A stretch of DNA of 64,000 nucleotides from NCBI GenBank assembly GCA_905221605.1, contig CAJNDS010000047.1:620001-684000 (forward strand), given 5' to 3'. The translations under genes and the position numbers were made by a program. This document shows, piece after piece, positions 33,562 to 41,811 of the stretch (within the stretch, counting starts at the first letter, position 1; each line of letters opens with the position of its first letter). Source of the DNA: Symbiodinium natans (taxonomy: Eukaryota; Sar; Dinophyceae; Suessiales; Symbiodiniaceae). Below the pieces are notes generated by a model. The model saw only the letters and a list, made by a program, of their open reading frames with translations. It was not told the origin of the DNA and made no database searches.

Positions 33562-36500
33562 GTGTTCCGCAACAGGACGCCATCCTTGGAACCACGGAGT
33601 GGGGCGATGCTGAAGGTGCCAATTTGCCCATATCTAGTAAAGAATTTTCTTTTCCTTTCAACATGGCCGAATGTAGCTCCAGCAATATGATGGCAGCAAC
33701 AATCACGTATTCCGAAGATCTGCTGAATGAAGCCCTGGTTGATGGGCTTCATAGACCCAGCATTTTCAAGGAAGATGTGCACGCACTGAAGGATACTGGG
33801 TTCAATGCTTTGGAATGCAAGCAAAATCGCGTATAAGACAAGCATGTGTTGCGAGCGGTCTCCCAGAAGTCCTAATCCACCTGAGCTGGACCCTGCAACC
33901 GTGAGATCTTGGCAGGGGGAACCGGCGGGAATGATGATGGCTGTTTTTTGTGGATGAATCCTTCCCAGGAAGGACAAACATTCACGCAGCAATCGGTAAT
34001 CCTCTTTAAGTAGAGTCCAAACGTCATTAATTGCGATCGATGGCACACGGCGCGAGTCAAGAGCCCATCTTTGGCTTTTGTCATAGTCATACTTATGGCA
34101 TATGAGGGCGCGAAGGACGCTGTCACTTTCTGCACTCACAGCCGCAACAGGTTGTTGCTTGAGGCATTCAACGGTGACAGCACGTGATATTCCGCATCCA
34201 TCAAAAAGCGATAAGATGATGTAACGTTCAACACCAAGTGCGACCTGTATGCAGTCTTCCGACGAGACAGCATTAATTTGATTGTTCCTGCTTCCAATTT
34301 TACCATCTTTTCTCTTGGAGACAGGCTTGGCATTGTTAAGCTTATCGAGGCTTTTCTTGACTCTACGCATCTGAGAATCAGAGCTCAAGTCGGGCTTGGC
34401 TTTAAGGGGCTGGCTGCCCCTATCAGAGCCATTCTTCTCAGAGTTCAGCGCAGTTTGAACTTCATGTTGTTGCGGTCTCTGTTCCTCATCGGAATCAGTA
34501 GCAATGGAGTGCACTTCAGGAAGAGATGCACTATCAAGTTGTGTCGCCAGAGCAGTACTAGGGTCGGGTTGGAGACTAACACTGGCTTGGTGTTCTGACT
34601 CCTCATCGAGTTTGCCCTTTTGGGCGAGAGTAAATTCAGTACCGCTTTTACATTCCTCGGCTTGTGGCAGAAGATGGGCACAGGACGGATTAGGCAAGCC
34701 AAAATCATCCTCTGAGGTGATGGTCATATAGGTTGCAGAAGGGACAGGGCTGTCCCAGCTTGCGACCTTCGTTATCTTAGCTTGCTCAATAGTGAGTGTT
34801 TCACTACTGATATGCTGTTCTGCGTTTTCACTGGGATCAGCATGATGCCGGATAATCTCATTAAAAGAGTTAATGAGAGCAGTGGCGGGGTAAAGCTGAT
34901 TGGCACAAACACTTCTGATGAAGATGGCTTCAATGTAGTGCTCAGCCTTAATCAATTGTGCCCACAAATTTTCTTTACGGACTCCGTAGATTGAGTCATA
35001 AAGAAGAATTGAATCTCCTGCTTGTTCTTTGGCATGGTGTAGCACTAGGTAGTGCTTAGCACTAGGATCATGCAGAACGAGTGCAACGACAATATATGCC
35101 TGTTGCATGACTGATACCGTACTGCCAAGAAAGCTTTGGATATCCGCCTCGCTTTTGCAGACTTGCGCAAAAGAGCTTTTCTGAGTCTTCTGTGTGAGAA
35201 GGCAGAAGAAAGACGGGAGTCTTTGAATGGCAAGTTTGCACGTGTCATTGCGAGGGCTCAAGTTTTGCTGCATGCACGCAATCGCAAGGTCAGCAAGTTG
35301 ACCTAGATCAGCGAGGATACTGATCTGATCAGAGGAGTCCTGTTCAGAATGCAACGGCAGAGCAAGAATGGGCTGTGGCTGCTGGCACATGGAGCACTTG
35401 CAGTGGATCTGCACAAGCATGGTGTATTGCTCCTTGGCCGGAATAGCCCAAATGGCCTTACTATACACCTCAGTAAAGCTTTGAAGCTCCAACGGTGTAG
35501 CACTTGCCAATTGAAGATAGGTCAGACCAAGTATGTGTGCAAGCTTGGCTCGAGCAGCCTCACGTATATTATATCCAACCGCAGCAAGGACAAGAGCTGC
35601 TTGTTTAGGAAAGGGGGCGTAATGCTGGCATTGCTCTTTGTTCCATTGAGCACACGAGATGACCCGATAGGCAGCAGCAACAGGGCAATAAAGGCCAGCA
35701 ATGCGCCTTTGCACTTCTTCTTGAACGTTGGCCGGGACTTCCGCCTGGAACCTTAGGACAGTATTACGTCTTCTAGCAATCTCAACCTTTTCCTTGCTAC
35801 TCTCAATATTTCTTTTGCCAGTCCCACCTTCTTGACTCAACTGTGCTGAGGCAGGATTTTCCGGTAACATATTGGCAGCCGTATCATCACCTTTAACAGC
35901 AGGAGGCTTTCCATGGAGCAAAGTCGGGCACTGGGCAGTATCCGATTGCTCCATGGCAACCTTGCTTGACTTCCCATCCTGATGATTGGCACATCTGGCT
36001 TTGTTCGGCTTATTGGCTGCAGTAGCCTTAAGTCTATCATCAGTGTGGATGTTAAAAGCATAGATGACGCTAGTATTAATCCCTATCAACTTGATGATAT
36101 CACATGAGTGACATCGTGGCAGGAATAGAAGCGCGCCCTGATGTAGGGAGACGAGAACATTGTTACTCGCAGAAGATCCCGGATGACAAGCGAGATGTTG
36201 GCCGTTCTTGAGAACTAGCGGGATCTCTAGTTCAGTCTTACCAGTAATGCGGACAAGCAGGTACTGGATAGATCCCAGTTCAGCAGTAAAGTCTTCATCC
36301 TCTTGGGAAGCCTTAGGAAGGTTTTCTGGCAATCTCCAACCTTGAAAGGCTTCATTTTGGCTGAGAAATGTCTGGACACTCTGCAGCTTCACTAGTTCGG
36401 GAACATCCTCACATTTACCAGTCATAACAACGTAAGGCGCCTGTCTGTCAATGATCAGGAAATGTGTTTCAAGGTCATCCTTGTGCCAAATTGTACTAGC

Positions 36501-38024
36501 AATTCGTTGTTTGGACAAGGGGTGATACTCATCCCTTGCTCTGACATGGATCAATCTTCCTTGCCCAATCTTATCGCTCCCAGAGTGGCAATTCAAAAAA
36601 TGTTCTCTAGGGTTCTCGGAAATGTGATTAATGGGCTTGTTGCTCCATCTTGGGGCATCAACAACCTCTTGCAGCAATTGCACTTCAGTTCTTCCACAAG
36701 GAAGGTCGAAATATTGACATTGAGTGAGCGCATCGGCAGCGGCGACAGTAGCAGTTACATGGACAGCAGGTATGACAACATCAGTGCCAGCTAATACATG
36801 TACGATTCCTCTGTATTGCGCCGGAATTTTGATGTACTCAAGATCCTGAATAATGTCTTGCATGTCTCCGGTGCAATTGTGAAAGGTGATCTGCAGAGAA
36901 ACCTCTGTAGAGTTGAAAGGTTGAGTCACCTTCCAAGCAAAGATTTCCTGTGAGTTCTTCACATTGCAAATGTGAAATCTTGCGGCATGCAACGCGAGGC
37001 TGTCAGGGATGGTAAGCTGCTTTTGCCGAAGACCCAAGATAGCCTTCTGCAGCTGATAGGGGTCCGCAAAGATCCTCAGATACTTCCCAGGAGCAGTGTG
37101 GAACGCATTCATAAGCCTGTGCTGATTGAGAATGCAATGCACTTGAAAGGCTTCATCCTTAGTTCGGGCAGAGTTGATAGCATATGGGAGGTCAACGAAG
37201 TTGACACTATTGCCCGGCATCCCTTCAAGAGGCGCAAAGCGATACCAGACCTGGAGCTCAATTTGTGATTTGCCTTCAGTTTGTTTGAGCACCTTATCAT
37301 ACATCTCTTCAACCTTCAGCATTAAAGCTTGAAGTTGACTTATGCTGATCTTAGGCGCTCTGAGGCAAACAACACATCGATTCTCCTGATCAGTTAACGC
37401 AACGATGGGCTGCTGTGGCTTCCTAATGTGAGCCAGTCCAAAGTCTCGACTGAGGTGTTTAACTTCCTCGTCAAATGTTCCAACAGTGCCAGCGATAATG
37501 ACTTCAGTATTGCCGGCTTCTTGCTTCATGGAAGGCGTTATGGCAATGTAGTAGCAAGTGTGATGGACAGGGTAGCTGCTGGGAATGTAAGTGACCAAAT
37601 ATACAAGTTCCCGCTTGCCCTGCACTTCAATGGCACCAATAACCGTCAGGCTGTGGATTTGACGAAGGAAGTCTTCATCATAACTCCTGAAGAGTACACA
37701 GGGGATGTCTGATATGGAAAGTGAGCTGTGCAAATTACTCACGATCGTTATACTCGTCTGTTGTGTAAGACCCTTCCTTAGATTGTGAAGGAAACTCTTA
37801 CTAGGGTTGACGAGTAAGATAGATTGGAGCTCTGAGCCCTGCACTTGGCGCAATTCTTGCATAGTTTGTGTAGACACGATGCATCCATCTCTAAGATACT
37901 CCAGCAAATGTGTTGATGGTGTTCTGGCAAAGAGAGCATCATACTCAGTGAGATGACCCAACATAAAGTCGGCAAGACACTGAAATGCGCTTCCATCGAT
38001 GTTGCTGATTCGATCTTGCGACAT
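33549..38024 (-). CDS. DNMT3-like C5-cytosine DNA methyltransferase with long unknown N-terminus
   Basis: 1,491 residues. The ATG at 38,024 (context ACCATGT) has an in-frame TAA five codons upstream, so the start is firm. About residues 1-1,230 carry no recognised family. A stretch near 1,050-1,075 (VVALVLHDPSAKHYLVLHH...LLYDSIYG) recalls the His box of ubiquitin-protease folds, but I see no Cys box. The methyltransferase domain begins near 1,265: motif I SLFDGCG, motif IV GSPCQDLT with the catalytic Cys (about 1,370), motif VI ENAG (about 1,420), motif VIII-like VERKRKFF (about 1,455). Product: transfer of a methyl group from AdoMet to cytosine, probably CpG. A frame change after motif VIII separates it from motif X in the next ORF, so this copy is likely inactive unless the frame is corrected. 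DNMTs captured by retrotransposons are known from Symbiodiniaceae. Confidence 0.9.
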   Translation of the reverse strand: MSQDRISNIDGSAFQCLADFMLGHLTEYDALFARTPSTHLLEYLRDGCIVSTQTMQELRQVQGSELQSILLVNPSKSFLHNLRKGLTQQTSITIVSNLHSSLSISDIPCVLFRSYDEDFLRQIHSLTVIGAIEVQGKRELVYLVTYIPSSYPVHHTCYYIAITPSMKQEAGNTEVIIAGTVGTFDEEVKHLSRDFGLAHIRKPQQPIVALTDQENRCVVCLRAPKISISQLQALMLKVEEMYDKVLKQTEGKSQIELQVWYRFAPLEGMPGNSVNFVDLPYAINSARTKDEAFQVHCILNQHRLMNAFHTAPGKYLRIFADPYQLQKAILGLRQKQLTIPDSLALHAARFHICNVKNSQEIFAWKVTQPFNSTEVSLQITFHNCTGDMQDIIQDLEYIKIPAQYRGIVHVLAGTDVVIPAVHVTATVAAADALTQCQYFDLPCGRTEVQLLQEVVDAPRWSNKPINHISENPREHFLNCHSGSDKIGQGRLIHVRARDEYHPLSKQRIASTIWHKDDLETHFLIIDRQAPYVVMTGKCEDVPELVKLQSVQTFLSQNEAFQGWRLPENLPKASQEDEDFTAELGSIQYLLVRITGKTELEIPLVLKNGQHLACHPGSSASNNVLVSLHQGALLFLPRCHSCDIIKLIGINTSVIYAFNIHTDDRLKATAANKPNKARCANHQDGKSSKVAMEQSDTAQCPTLLHGKPPAVKGDDTAANMLPENPASAQLSQEGGTGKRNIESSKEKVEIARRRNTVLRFQAEVPANVQEEVQRRIAGLYCPVAAAYRVISCAQWNKEQCQHYAPFPKQAALVLAAVGYNIREAARAKLAHILGLTYLQLASATPLELQSFTEVYSKAIWAIPAKEQYTMLVQIHCKCSMCQQPQPILALPLHSEQDSSDQISILADLGQLADLAIACMQQNLSPRNDTCKLAIQRLPSFFCLLTQKTQKSSFAQVCKSEADIQSFLGSTVSVMQQAYIVVALVLHDPSAKHYLVLHHAKEQAGDSILLYDSIYGVRKENLWAQLIKAEHYIEAIFIRSVCANQLYPATALINSFNEIIRHHADPSENAEQHISSETLTIEQAKITKVASWDSPVPSATYMTITSEDDFGLPNPSCAHLLPQAEECKSGTEFTLAQKGKLDEESEHQASVSLQPDPSTALATQLDSASLPEVHSIATDSDEEQRPQQHEVQTALNSEKNGSDRGSQPLKAKPDLSSDSQMRRVKKSLDKLNNAKPVSKRKDGKIGSRNNQINAVSSEDCIQVALGVERYIILSLFDGCGISRAVTVECLKQQPVAAVSAESDSVLRALICHKYDYDKSQRWALDSRRVPSIAINDVWTLLKEDYRLLRECLSFLGRIHPQKTAIIIPAGSPCQDLTVAGSSSGGLGLLGDRSQHMLVLYAILLAFQSIEPSILQCVHIFLENAGSMKPINQGFIQQIFGIRDCCCHHIAGATFGHVERKRKFFTRYGQIGTFSIAPLRGSKDGVLLRNTCAE

Positions 38025-38733
38025 GGTGCAGATACCTTACGCCGAAGCTATCCGTACTGCACAATGCGCAAGACAAATTTGCCAAAAGGTGCAAATAAAG
38101 TAAAGAAGCTCCCGCCCTTAAGAAGTTTGCAAGAAAGAGAACGTGCGTTCACACTCAGCAACTTAACAAGGAAGGAAACGGGCGTTCCCAACTTTAATAA
38201 AGAAAGGGAACACAACGTAAAAAGTAAGAGAAAGAGAACGGGCGTTCTCAATCTCAGCAAGTTGCAAGAAAGAGAAGCGTTAGAGAAAGAGAACGGGCGT
38301 TCTCAGTCTCACTAGTAAAGCAAGAAAGAGAAACCAAGAGAAAGAGAACGGGCGTTCTCAGTCTCGACTAGTTAGAGAAAGGTGGCAGGACAACTGAGGG
38401 CTCAGTTGACGCAACTTTCGAGCGCTCAACCCACAAAGACTTAAGGGAGAGCCAATGCAGCTTGCAAAGTGTTTACAGTGCGAAATCCAAAGCCAAGCTT
38501 TGGATTCTTCTTGCAAGCGGGCGCTCACAAGGAACTGCGCAATGCTAAGAAGCCCCAGCTACAAAGCAAACACAGCACCAAGCACACCTACGCCTCCAGG
38601 CTGTCCCAGAGGGGGCCGCTACCTACGTGTAGGGTTCCAAGCAAAGCCAGACCTTTAGCTACGGACTCCCGCCCCTTCTACTGCGTCCCTGGTGGCTTAA
38701 CCACCTCGAGCATAGCGGCCTTGAGCCAAGGGG
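38025..38733 (-). other. 5' leader of the methyltransferase element
   Basis: About 710 bp between the spliced-leader relic and the DNMT start codon. No convincing ORF. The proximal third is an array of palindromic units (38,137-38,359); the distal part is unique sequence with no motif I recognise. Confidence 0.6.
38137..38359. promoter_or_regulatory. Five GG-centred palindromes upstream of the methyltransferase, 55-bp spacing
   Basis: GAGAACGGGCGTTCTC (7-bp arms, GG centre, two CpGs) occurs exactly at 38,234, 38,289 and 38,344, 55 bp apart. Degenerate versions sit at 38,137 (GAGAACGTGCGTTCAC) and 38,174 (GGAAACGGGCGTTCCC). The units are separated by GAAAGAGA-rich spacer. The layout resembles promoter monomers in LINE 5' ends, or operator sites. 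CpGs inside the palindrome could be targets of the encoded enzyme, which is inference. Confidence 0.7.
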
Positions 38734-38755
38734 CTTGAGCCAAAAGGGCTACGGA
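38734..38755 (-). other. Dinoflagellate spliced-leader relic, followed by a truncated second leader
   Basis: The minus strand reads TCCGTAGCC then C, then TTTTGGCTCAAG: 21 of 22 positions of the dinoflagellate spliced leader (A replaced by C at position 10). Just downstream, at 38,720-38,729, TTGGCTCAAG repeats the leader's last ten bases, the pattern left when a trans-spliced mRNA is reverse-transcribed, reinserted and trans-spliced again. It marks the 5' end of the retrotransposed RNA and identifies the host lineage. The leader sequence is from memory. Confidence 0.88.
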
Positions 38756-39155
38756 CTGACGGCCCCGGGACACTGTGAATGCGGAGCTCTGAGGATATGC
38801 CCGGAATAGAGGCCAATGTTGTCTTAACCCTGGGGGCGGGCGAGTGGACTGTCAGGTCTGTCAGTTCTGTCAGGCGGGCCTGGGAGGGTTTTTGATGCTA
38901 TTTGAAGGATCAAACAACCCACTTGACAGACCTGACAAAACTGACGGAACTGACAGGCCGTAGGGTAGTCTTAAGGGGGCGCACGACCAGAACAAGACGC
39001 ATAAAACAAGCAAGCTCCCTTTCACAGCAAGCGGGGCTCCAACGTTCCCGGTCCGGCCGTCAACGGCATCCTAAAATACTCCAGTGAGTTGCACCCTGCG
39101 CCCTGATAATGTTGCTGTCTCGTGTTGCCCACACTGACGCAGCTCAGGTCAGAAC
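38756..39155. other. Spacer between the two composite-element copies
   Basis: About 400 bp with no coding signal. Contains an imperfect inverted repeat (38,849-38,958). Flanked by the spliced-leader relic on the left and an A11 run (minus strand) on the right, so it may be old target DNA. Confidence 0.4.
38849..38958. repeat. Imperfect inverted repeat of CTGTCAG units
   Basis: Left arm 38,849-38,874 (CTGTCAGGT CTGTCAGTT CTGTCAGG) faces right arm 38,922-38,958 (GACAG, CTGACAA, CTGACGG, CTGACAGG). The best pairing of about 22 bp has three mismatches, with a loop of roughly 50-60 bp. CAGGCGGGCCTG (38,871-38,882) at the left arm's end is another GG-centred palindrome. Confidence 0.6.
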
Positions 39156-39166
39156 TTTTTTTTTTT
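39156..39166 (-). other. A11 run on minus strand: candidate 3' poly(A) end of copy 2
   Basis: Eleven T on the plus strand, the longest homopolymer I noticed in the window. In a minus-strand retroelement this would be the 3' poly(A) tail; it lies downstream of the 41,812 stop and 400 bp before the next element's spliced leader. Too short to be certain. Confidence 0.4.
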
Positions 39167-39594
39167 GGACTGACGCCTCTTTACTACATCAGTAGCACAG
39201 TAGGCCGGTCTTGTTGGGCTCGACGTAAAGGGTGAAACAAAGTCAGCGCACACAATTCGCCAGACACACCAAGCAACCACCAAGCAAACAAACACCAAAG
39301 AAACAAAGCGAGCAATCGCGCTGAACTACTAGATACCCCACGGACTCAGTACTCGAAGTCGTCAATGAAGTCCCGGTTCACAAGGAAGCACAGAGCTTGT
39401 GGGGGAATCGCAAATTGCGACATTGCCAGATTCTCAAAACCACCATCATGTAGCCACTGGTGCGACAGCGGTTATTCAAACCGAGGTCATCAGAAGAGGT
39501 TCGGATCACGTACTCGCTGTCAAGGACAGACAACCGACACTCAATGGCGAAAGGATGTTGCAAGTCAGACTCCCTAGGGGGGATGAAAGATGTG

Positions 39595-39943
39595 CATATG
39601 CCCCATGGTGGTCAGCCAGTGGGGACTTAATAGCAAGAACAATCAAGGCAAGACCGGCCCAGGGCACTCCATGGTGGTCAGCCAGTGGAGTAGCTCCGAG
39701 CTCTGGGTGCTCCATTCACCTTGGCGTACAAGTGCCCGCCCAGAGAGGTGTCCGCGCCCGGCACAGGAGGCATATGCCCCATGGAGGTCAGCCAGCGGGG
39801 ACTTGACAGCAAGAACAATCAAAGCAGGACCGGCCCAGGGCACTCCATGGTGGTCAGCCAGTGGAGTAGCTCCGAGCACAGGGTTCTCCAGTCAACCTGG
39901 CGTACAAGTGCCCGCCCAGAGAGGTGCCCGCGCACGGCCAGAG
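39595..39943. repeat. 176-bp tandem repeat, two copies
   Basis: Unit 1 39,595-39,770 and unit 2 39,771 to about 39,943 both run from catatgcccc through gtcagccag(t/c)gggg and gtagctccgag to gcccgcccagagaggtg. A third, diverged part-unit lies at 40,681-40,795. Within each unit the phrase atggtggtcagccagtgg itself occurs twice. Confidence 0.85.
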
Positions 39944-40152
39944 GGGGGGCGAGAGTAGCTGCAGCTACCGATTCCACGGGGAGAGTCCACAGCGAGTTAC
40001 CAAACCCTTAACGCCACAGGGTTTATAATGACAACGAGGAACCTCCCAGTCCAGGCATCTCACACAAGGCCACGCAACCTTGGCGCTGGCCTGCGCATCG
40101 GCACGCATCAGGTCCCTCCAAACCCAAACCCGCGAGGTACGTCGGTAAGGAG

Positions 40153-40410
40153 ATGGGAGGGCTCACATCACATTACATTGGTGCCGAAGTGCAAGGATCT
40201 CCATGGTATTGCTACTTTGATCCAATCAGAGCCTTCAGGTAACATCCACGCGGGCGGGGAGCCCACTTGCCCTGCCGCAGGCCAAGCTCAGACGAGGGTG
40301 ACCCTCTAGAGTCTCAAGAGGGCCAGGTTGTTCTACAAGTGGGGAATGGCTCCCTGCCAAGTCAGCGGGTGCATAATCTCCACGTAGAAGTGTCCACAGC
40401 CAGCGCGCCG
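40153..40410 (-). pseudogene. Hydrolase-like gene fragment, decayed (unit A)
   Basis: Similar to 12,300-12,570: contains the palindrome region gagggctcacatcac, a PSGN-type piece matching the PDGAAW segment, and the tail cataatctccacgtagaagtgtccaca (compare catattctccacatagaaatgtccaca). Several indels, no long frame. Confidence 0.6.
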
Positions 40411-41036
40411 AACTGCTAGGTCACCCTGTGCACTCAGTACTCGAAATCGTCGAAGAGGCCGGGAGCACACATGTAGCACCGAGTGCGCAGGTGCGTCGCA
40501 AAAGGCGACGTTGCCAGATTCACAAAACCACCATCATGCAGCCACCGATGCGACTACATTCAGCACCAGCCAAGGCCGTTCACGAGAAGGCTCACAAGTC
40601 CGCCATCACAGGTGGGGCATAGTCGTGCCTTGGCACGGGACGTTGCAGGTGTCAACCTTCTTCATCCGAAGTAGAAAGTTGCCCCATGATGGTCAGCCAG
40701 TGGGGACTTAACGGCAAGAACAAAGGGTAGGACCAGCCCAGAGCACTCCATGGTGGTCAGCCAGTGGAGCCTCTCCGAGCACAAGGCGCAACGTTCTTTT
40801 GACTCACAAGAGTCTCGTCCGACGGCCAAAGCAGGCTTGACTGCTTCGTTCCAATCAGAGCCATCAGGTAAACCCAAGCAGGCGGGGACCCCACCTGCCC
40901 CGCAGGAAGCGGGAGAGTCCCCCAGTCGAAACTTCGCACTCAAGGCCAAGCAACTATCTCCTTGGCCGGTGAGGGTTGAGGGTTCAATAACCAGAATCAG
41001 ACCCTCCATGCCCAAACCGACAGACGTCGGCGAGGA

Positions 41037-41285
41037 GATGTGAGGGCTCACATCACGCTTGGCCACCTACCGATGGGGAGGTAGTCATGTATGGCTGCTT
41101 TGACGCAAGCAGAGATATACACCCAAGCAGGCAGGGAACCCCGCAGCAACCCAAGCACAGGCGAGAATGGCTCTCGTGAAGGCCAGGTTGTCCACAGGTG
41201 CTCGATGGCACATTGCCAGGGAAGTGGAAACCTGATCTCCGCGTAGAAGTGTCCACAGCCCAGAAGCAGCATCCCCTAGCTGGTC
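41037..41285 (-). pseudogene. Hydrolase-like gene fragment, decayed (unit B)
   Basis: On the minus strand a short frame reads LLLGCGHFYAEIRFPLPW...AIEHLW, clearly related to LLLPGCGHFYVENMHPLPW...AIEYLW of the hydrolase-like ORF. The nucleophile-elbow half is missing and only part of the fold remains. Begins at the covarying palindrome (41,037-41,054). Confidence 0.7.
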
Positions 41286-41811
41286 TCTCCCAATTGGCAT
41301 GACGCCGTTGTACGACACGGGGGTGTCACCGTCCAGACGAGAGATGGTCAACACTCAAGTCCGAGGGGTTCACGCACGGTCGTACCACATAGAAGCGGGC
41401 AACCTGCCCGGCAACCTGCCCACCTAGAGGGGGCAGAGGAAAGGAAGATTGGCCGTTTTACCGATGACAAAGCTGGAACATCCAGGCAGGACCGGTCCAG
41501 GGTAGTCCGTGGCAGATGGCCAGTGGAGCAACCACGAAAGAAAGGCCCCCCGTTCCCACAGGCACACCGCGGGGCCGACCCAGAAGGGTGTTCACAGCTG
41601 CAAGCTGTAAGCACACAAAAGACAAGCACGATCCAATCCGTGGCATAGACCACGAGAGGGTTGCCAAACCAAGAGTATCCCGAGGTAGTCTTGCGGCATG
41701 TATCGGTGAGGAGATGTGAGGGCTCACATCACGCTAGGCAGCATGCCATGAAAGGACTCAATGGTGCGTTCACATGGCGTCAGTAGGAGCCCTCAGATGA
41801 CAGTTTGCTGT

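Larger units (their letters stand above)
10311..38755 (-). mobile_element. Composite methyltransferase retroelement, copy 1
   Basis: On the minus strand a spliced-leader relic (38,734-38,755) marks the 5' end of a retrotransposed, trans-spliced RNA. It is followed by a leader with palindromic repeats, the DNMT ORF (38,024), EN-RT, CCHC/RNase H/palm-like ORF, modules X1, Y1, Y2, X2, a hydrolase-like ORF, Y3 and the start of the helicase protein, where copia-1 inserted. Copia-2 interrupts it at 24,565-32,409. Without copia-2 this copy is about 20.6 kb, and its remainder is off to the left. DNMT capture by retrotransposons is known in Symbiodiniaceae. Whether everything after about 17,450 belongs to the same mobile unit is inference, based on its contiguity in both copies. 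Confidence 0.6.
39349..41811 (-). repeat. Decayed tandem units (about 0.9-1.1 kb) carrying hydrolase-gene fragments
   Basis: Similar blocks recur: cagtactcgaa(g/a)tcgtc at 39,347 and 40,436; tgccagattc...aaaaccaccatcatg at about 39,424 and 40,515; (g/a)ggagatg(t/g)(g)gagggctcacatc at about 40,151, 41,035 and 41,711. Each unit ends in a diverged piece of the hydrolase-like gene. No intact ORF. Direction of the gene pieces is minus. Confidence 0.6.

Noticed and set aside
39349-41272. Numerous short ORFs of 60-135 residues on both strands at 39-41.7 kb as genes
   Set aside because: They track repeats and hydrolase-gene debris, shift frame repeatedly and have no consistent start.
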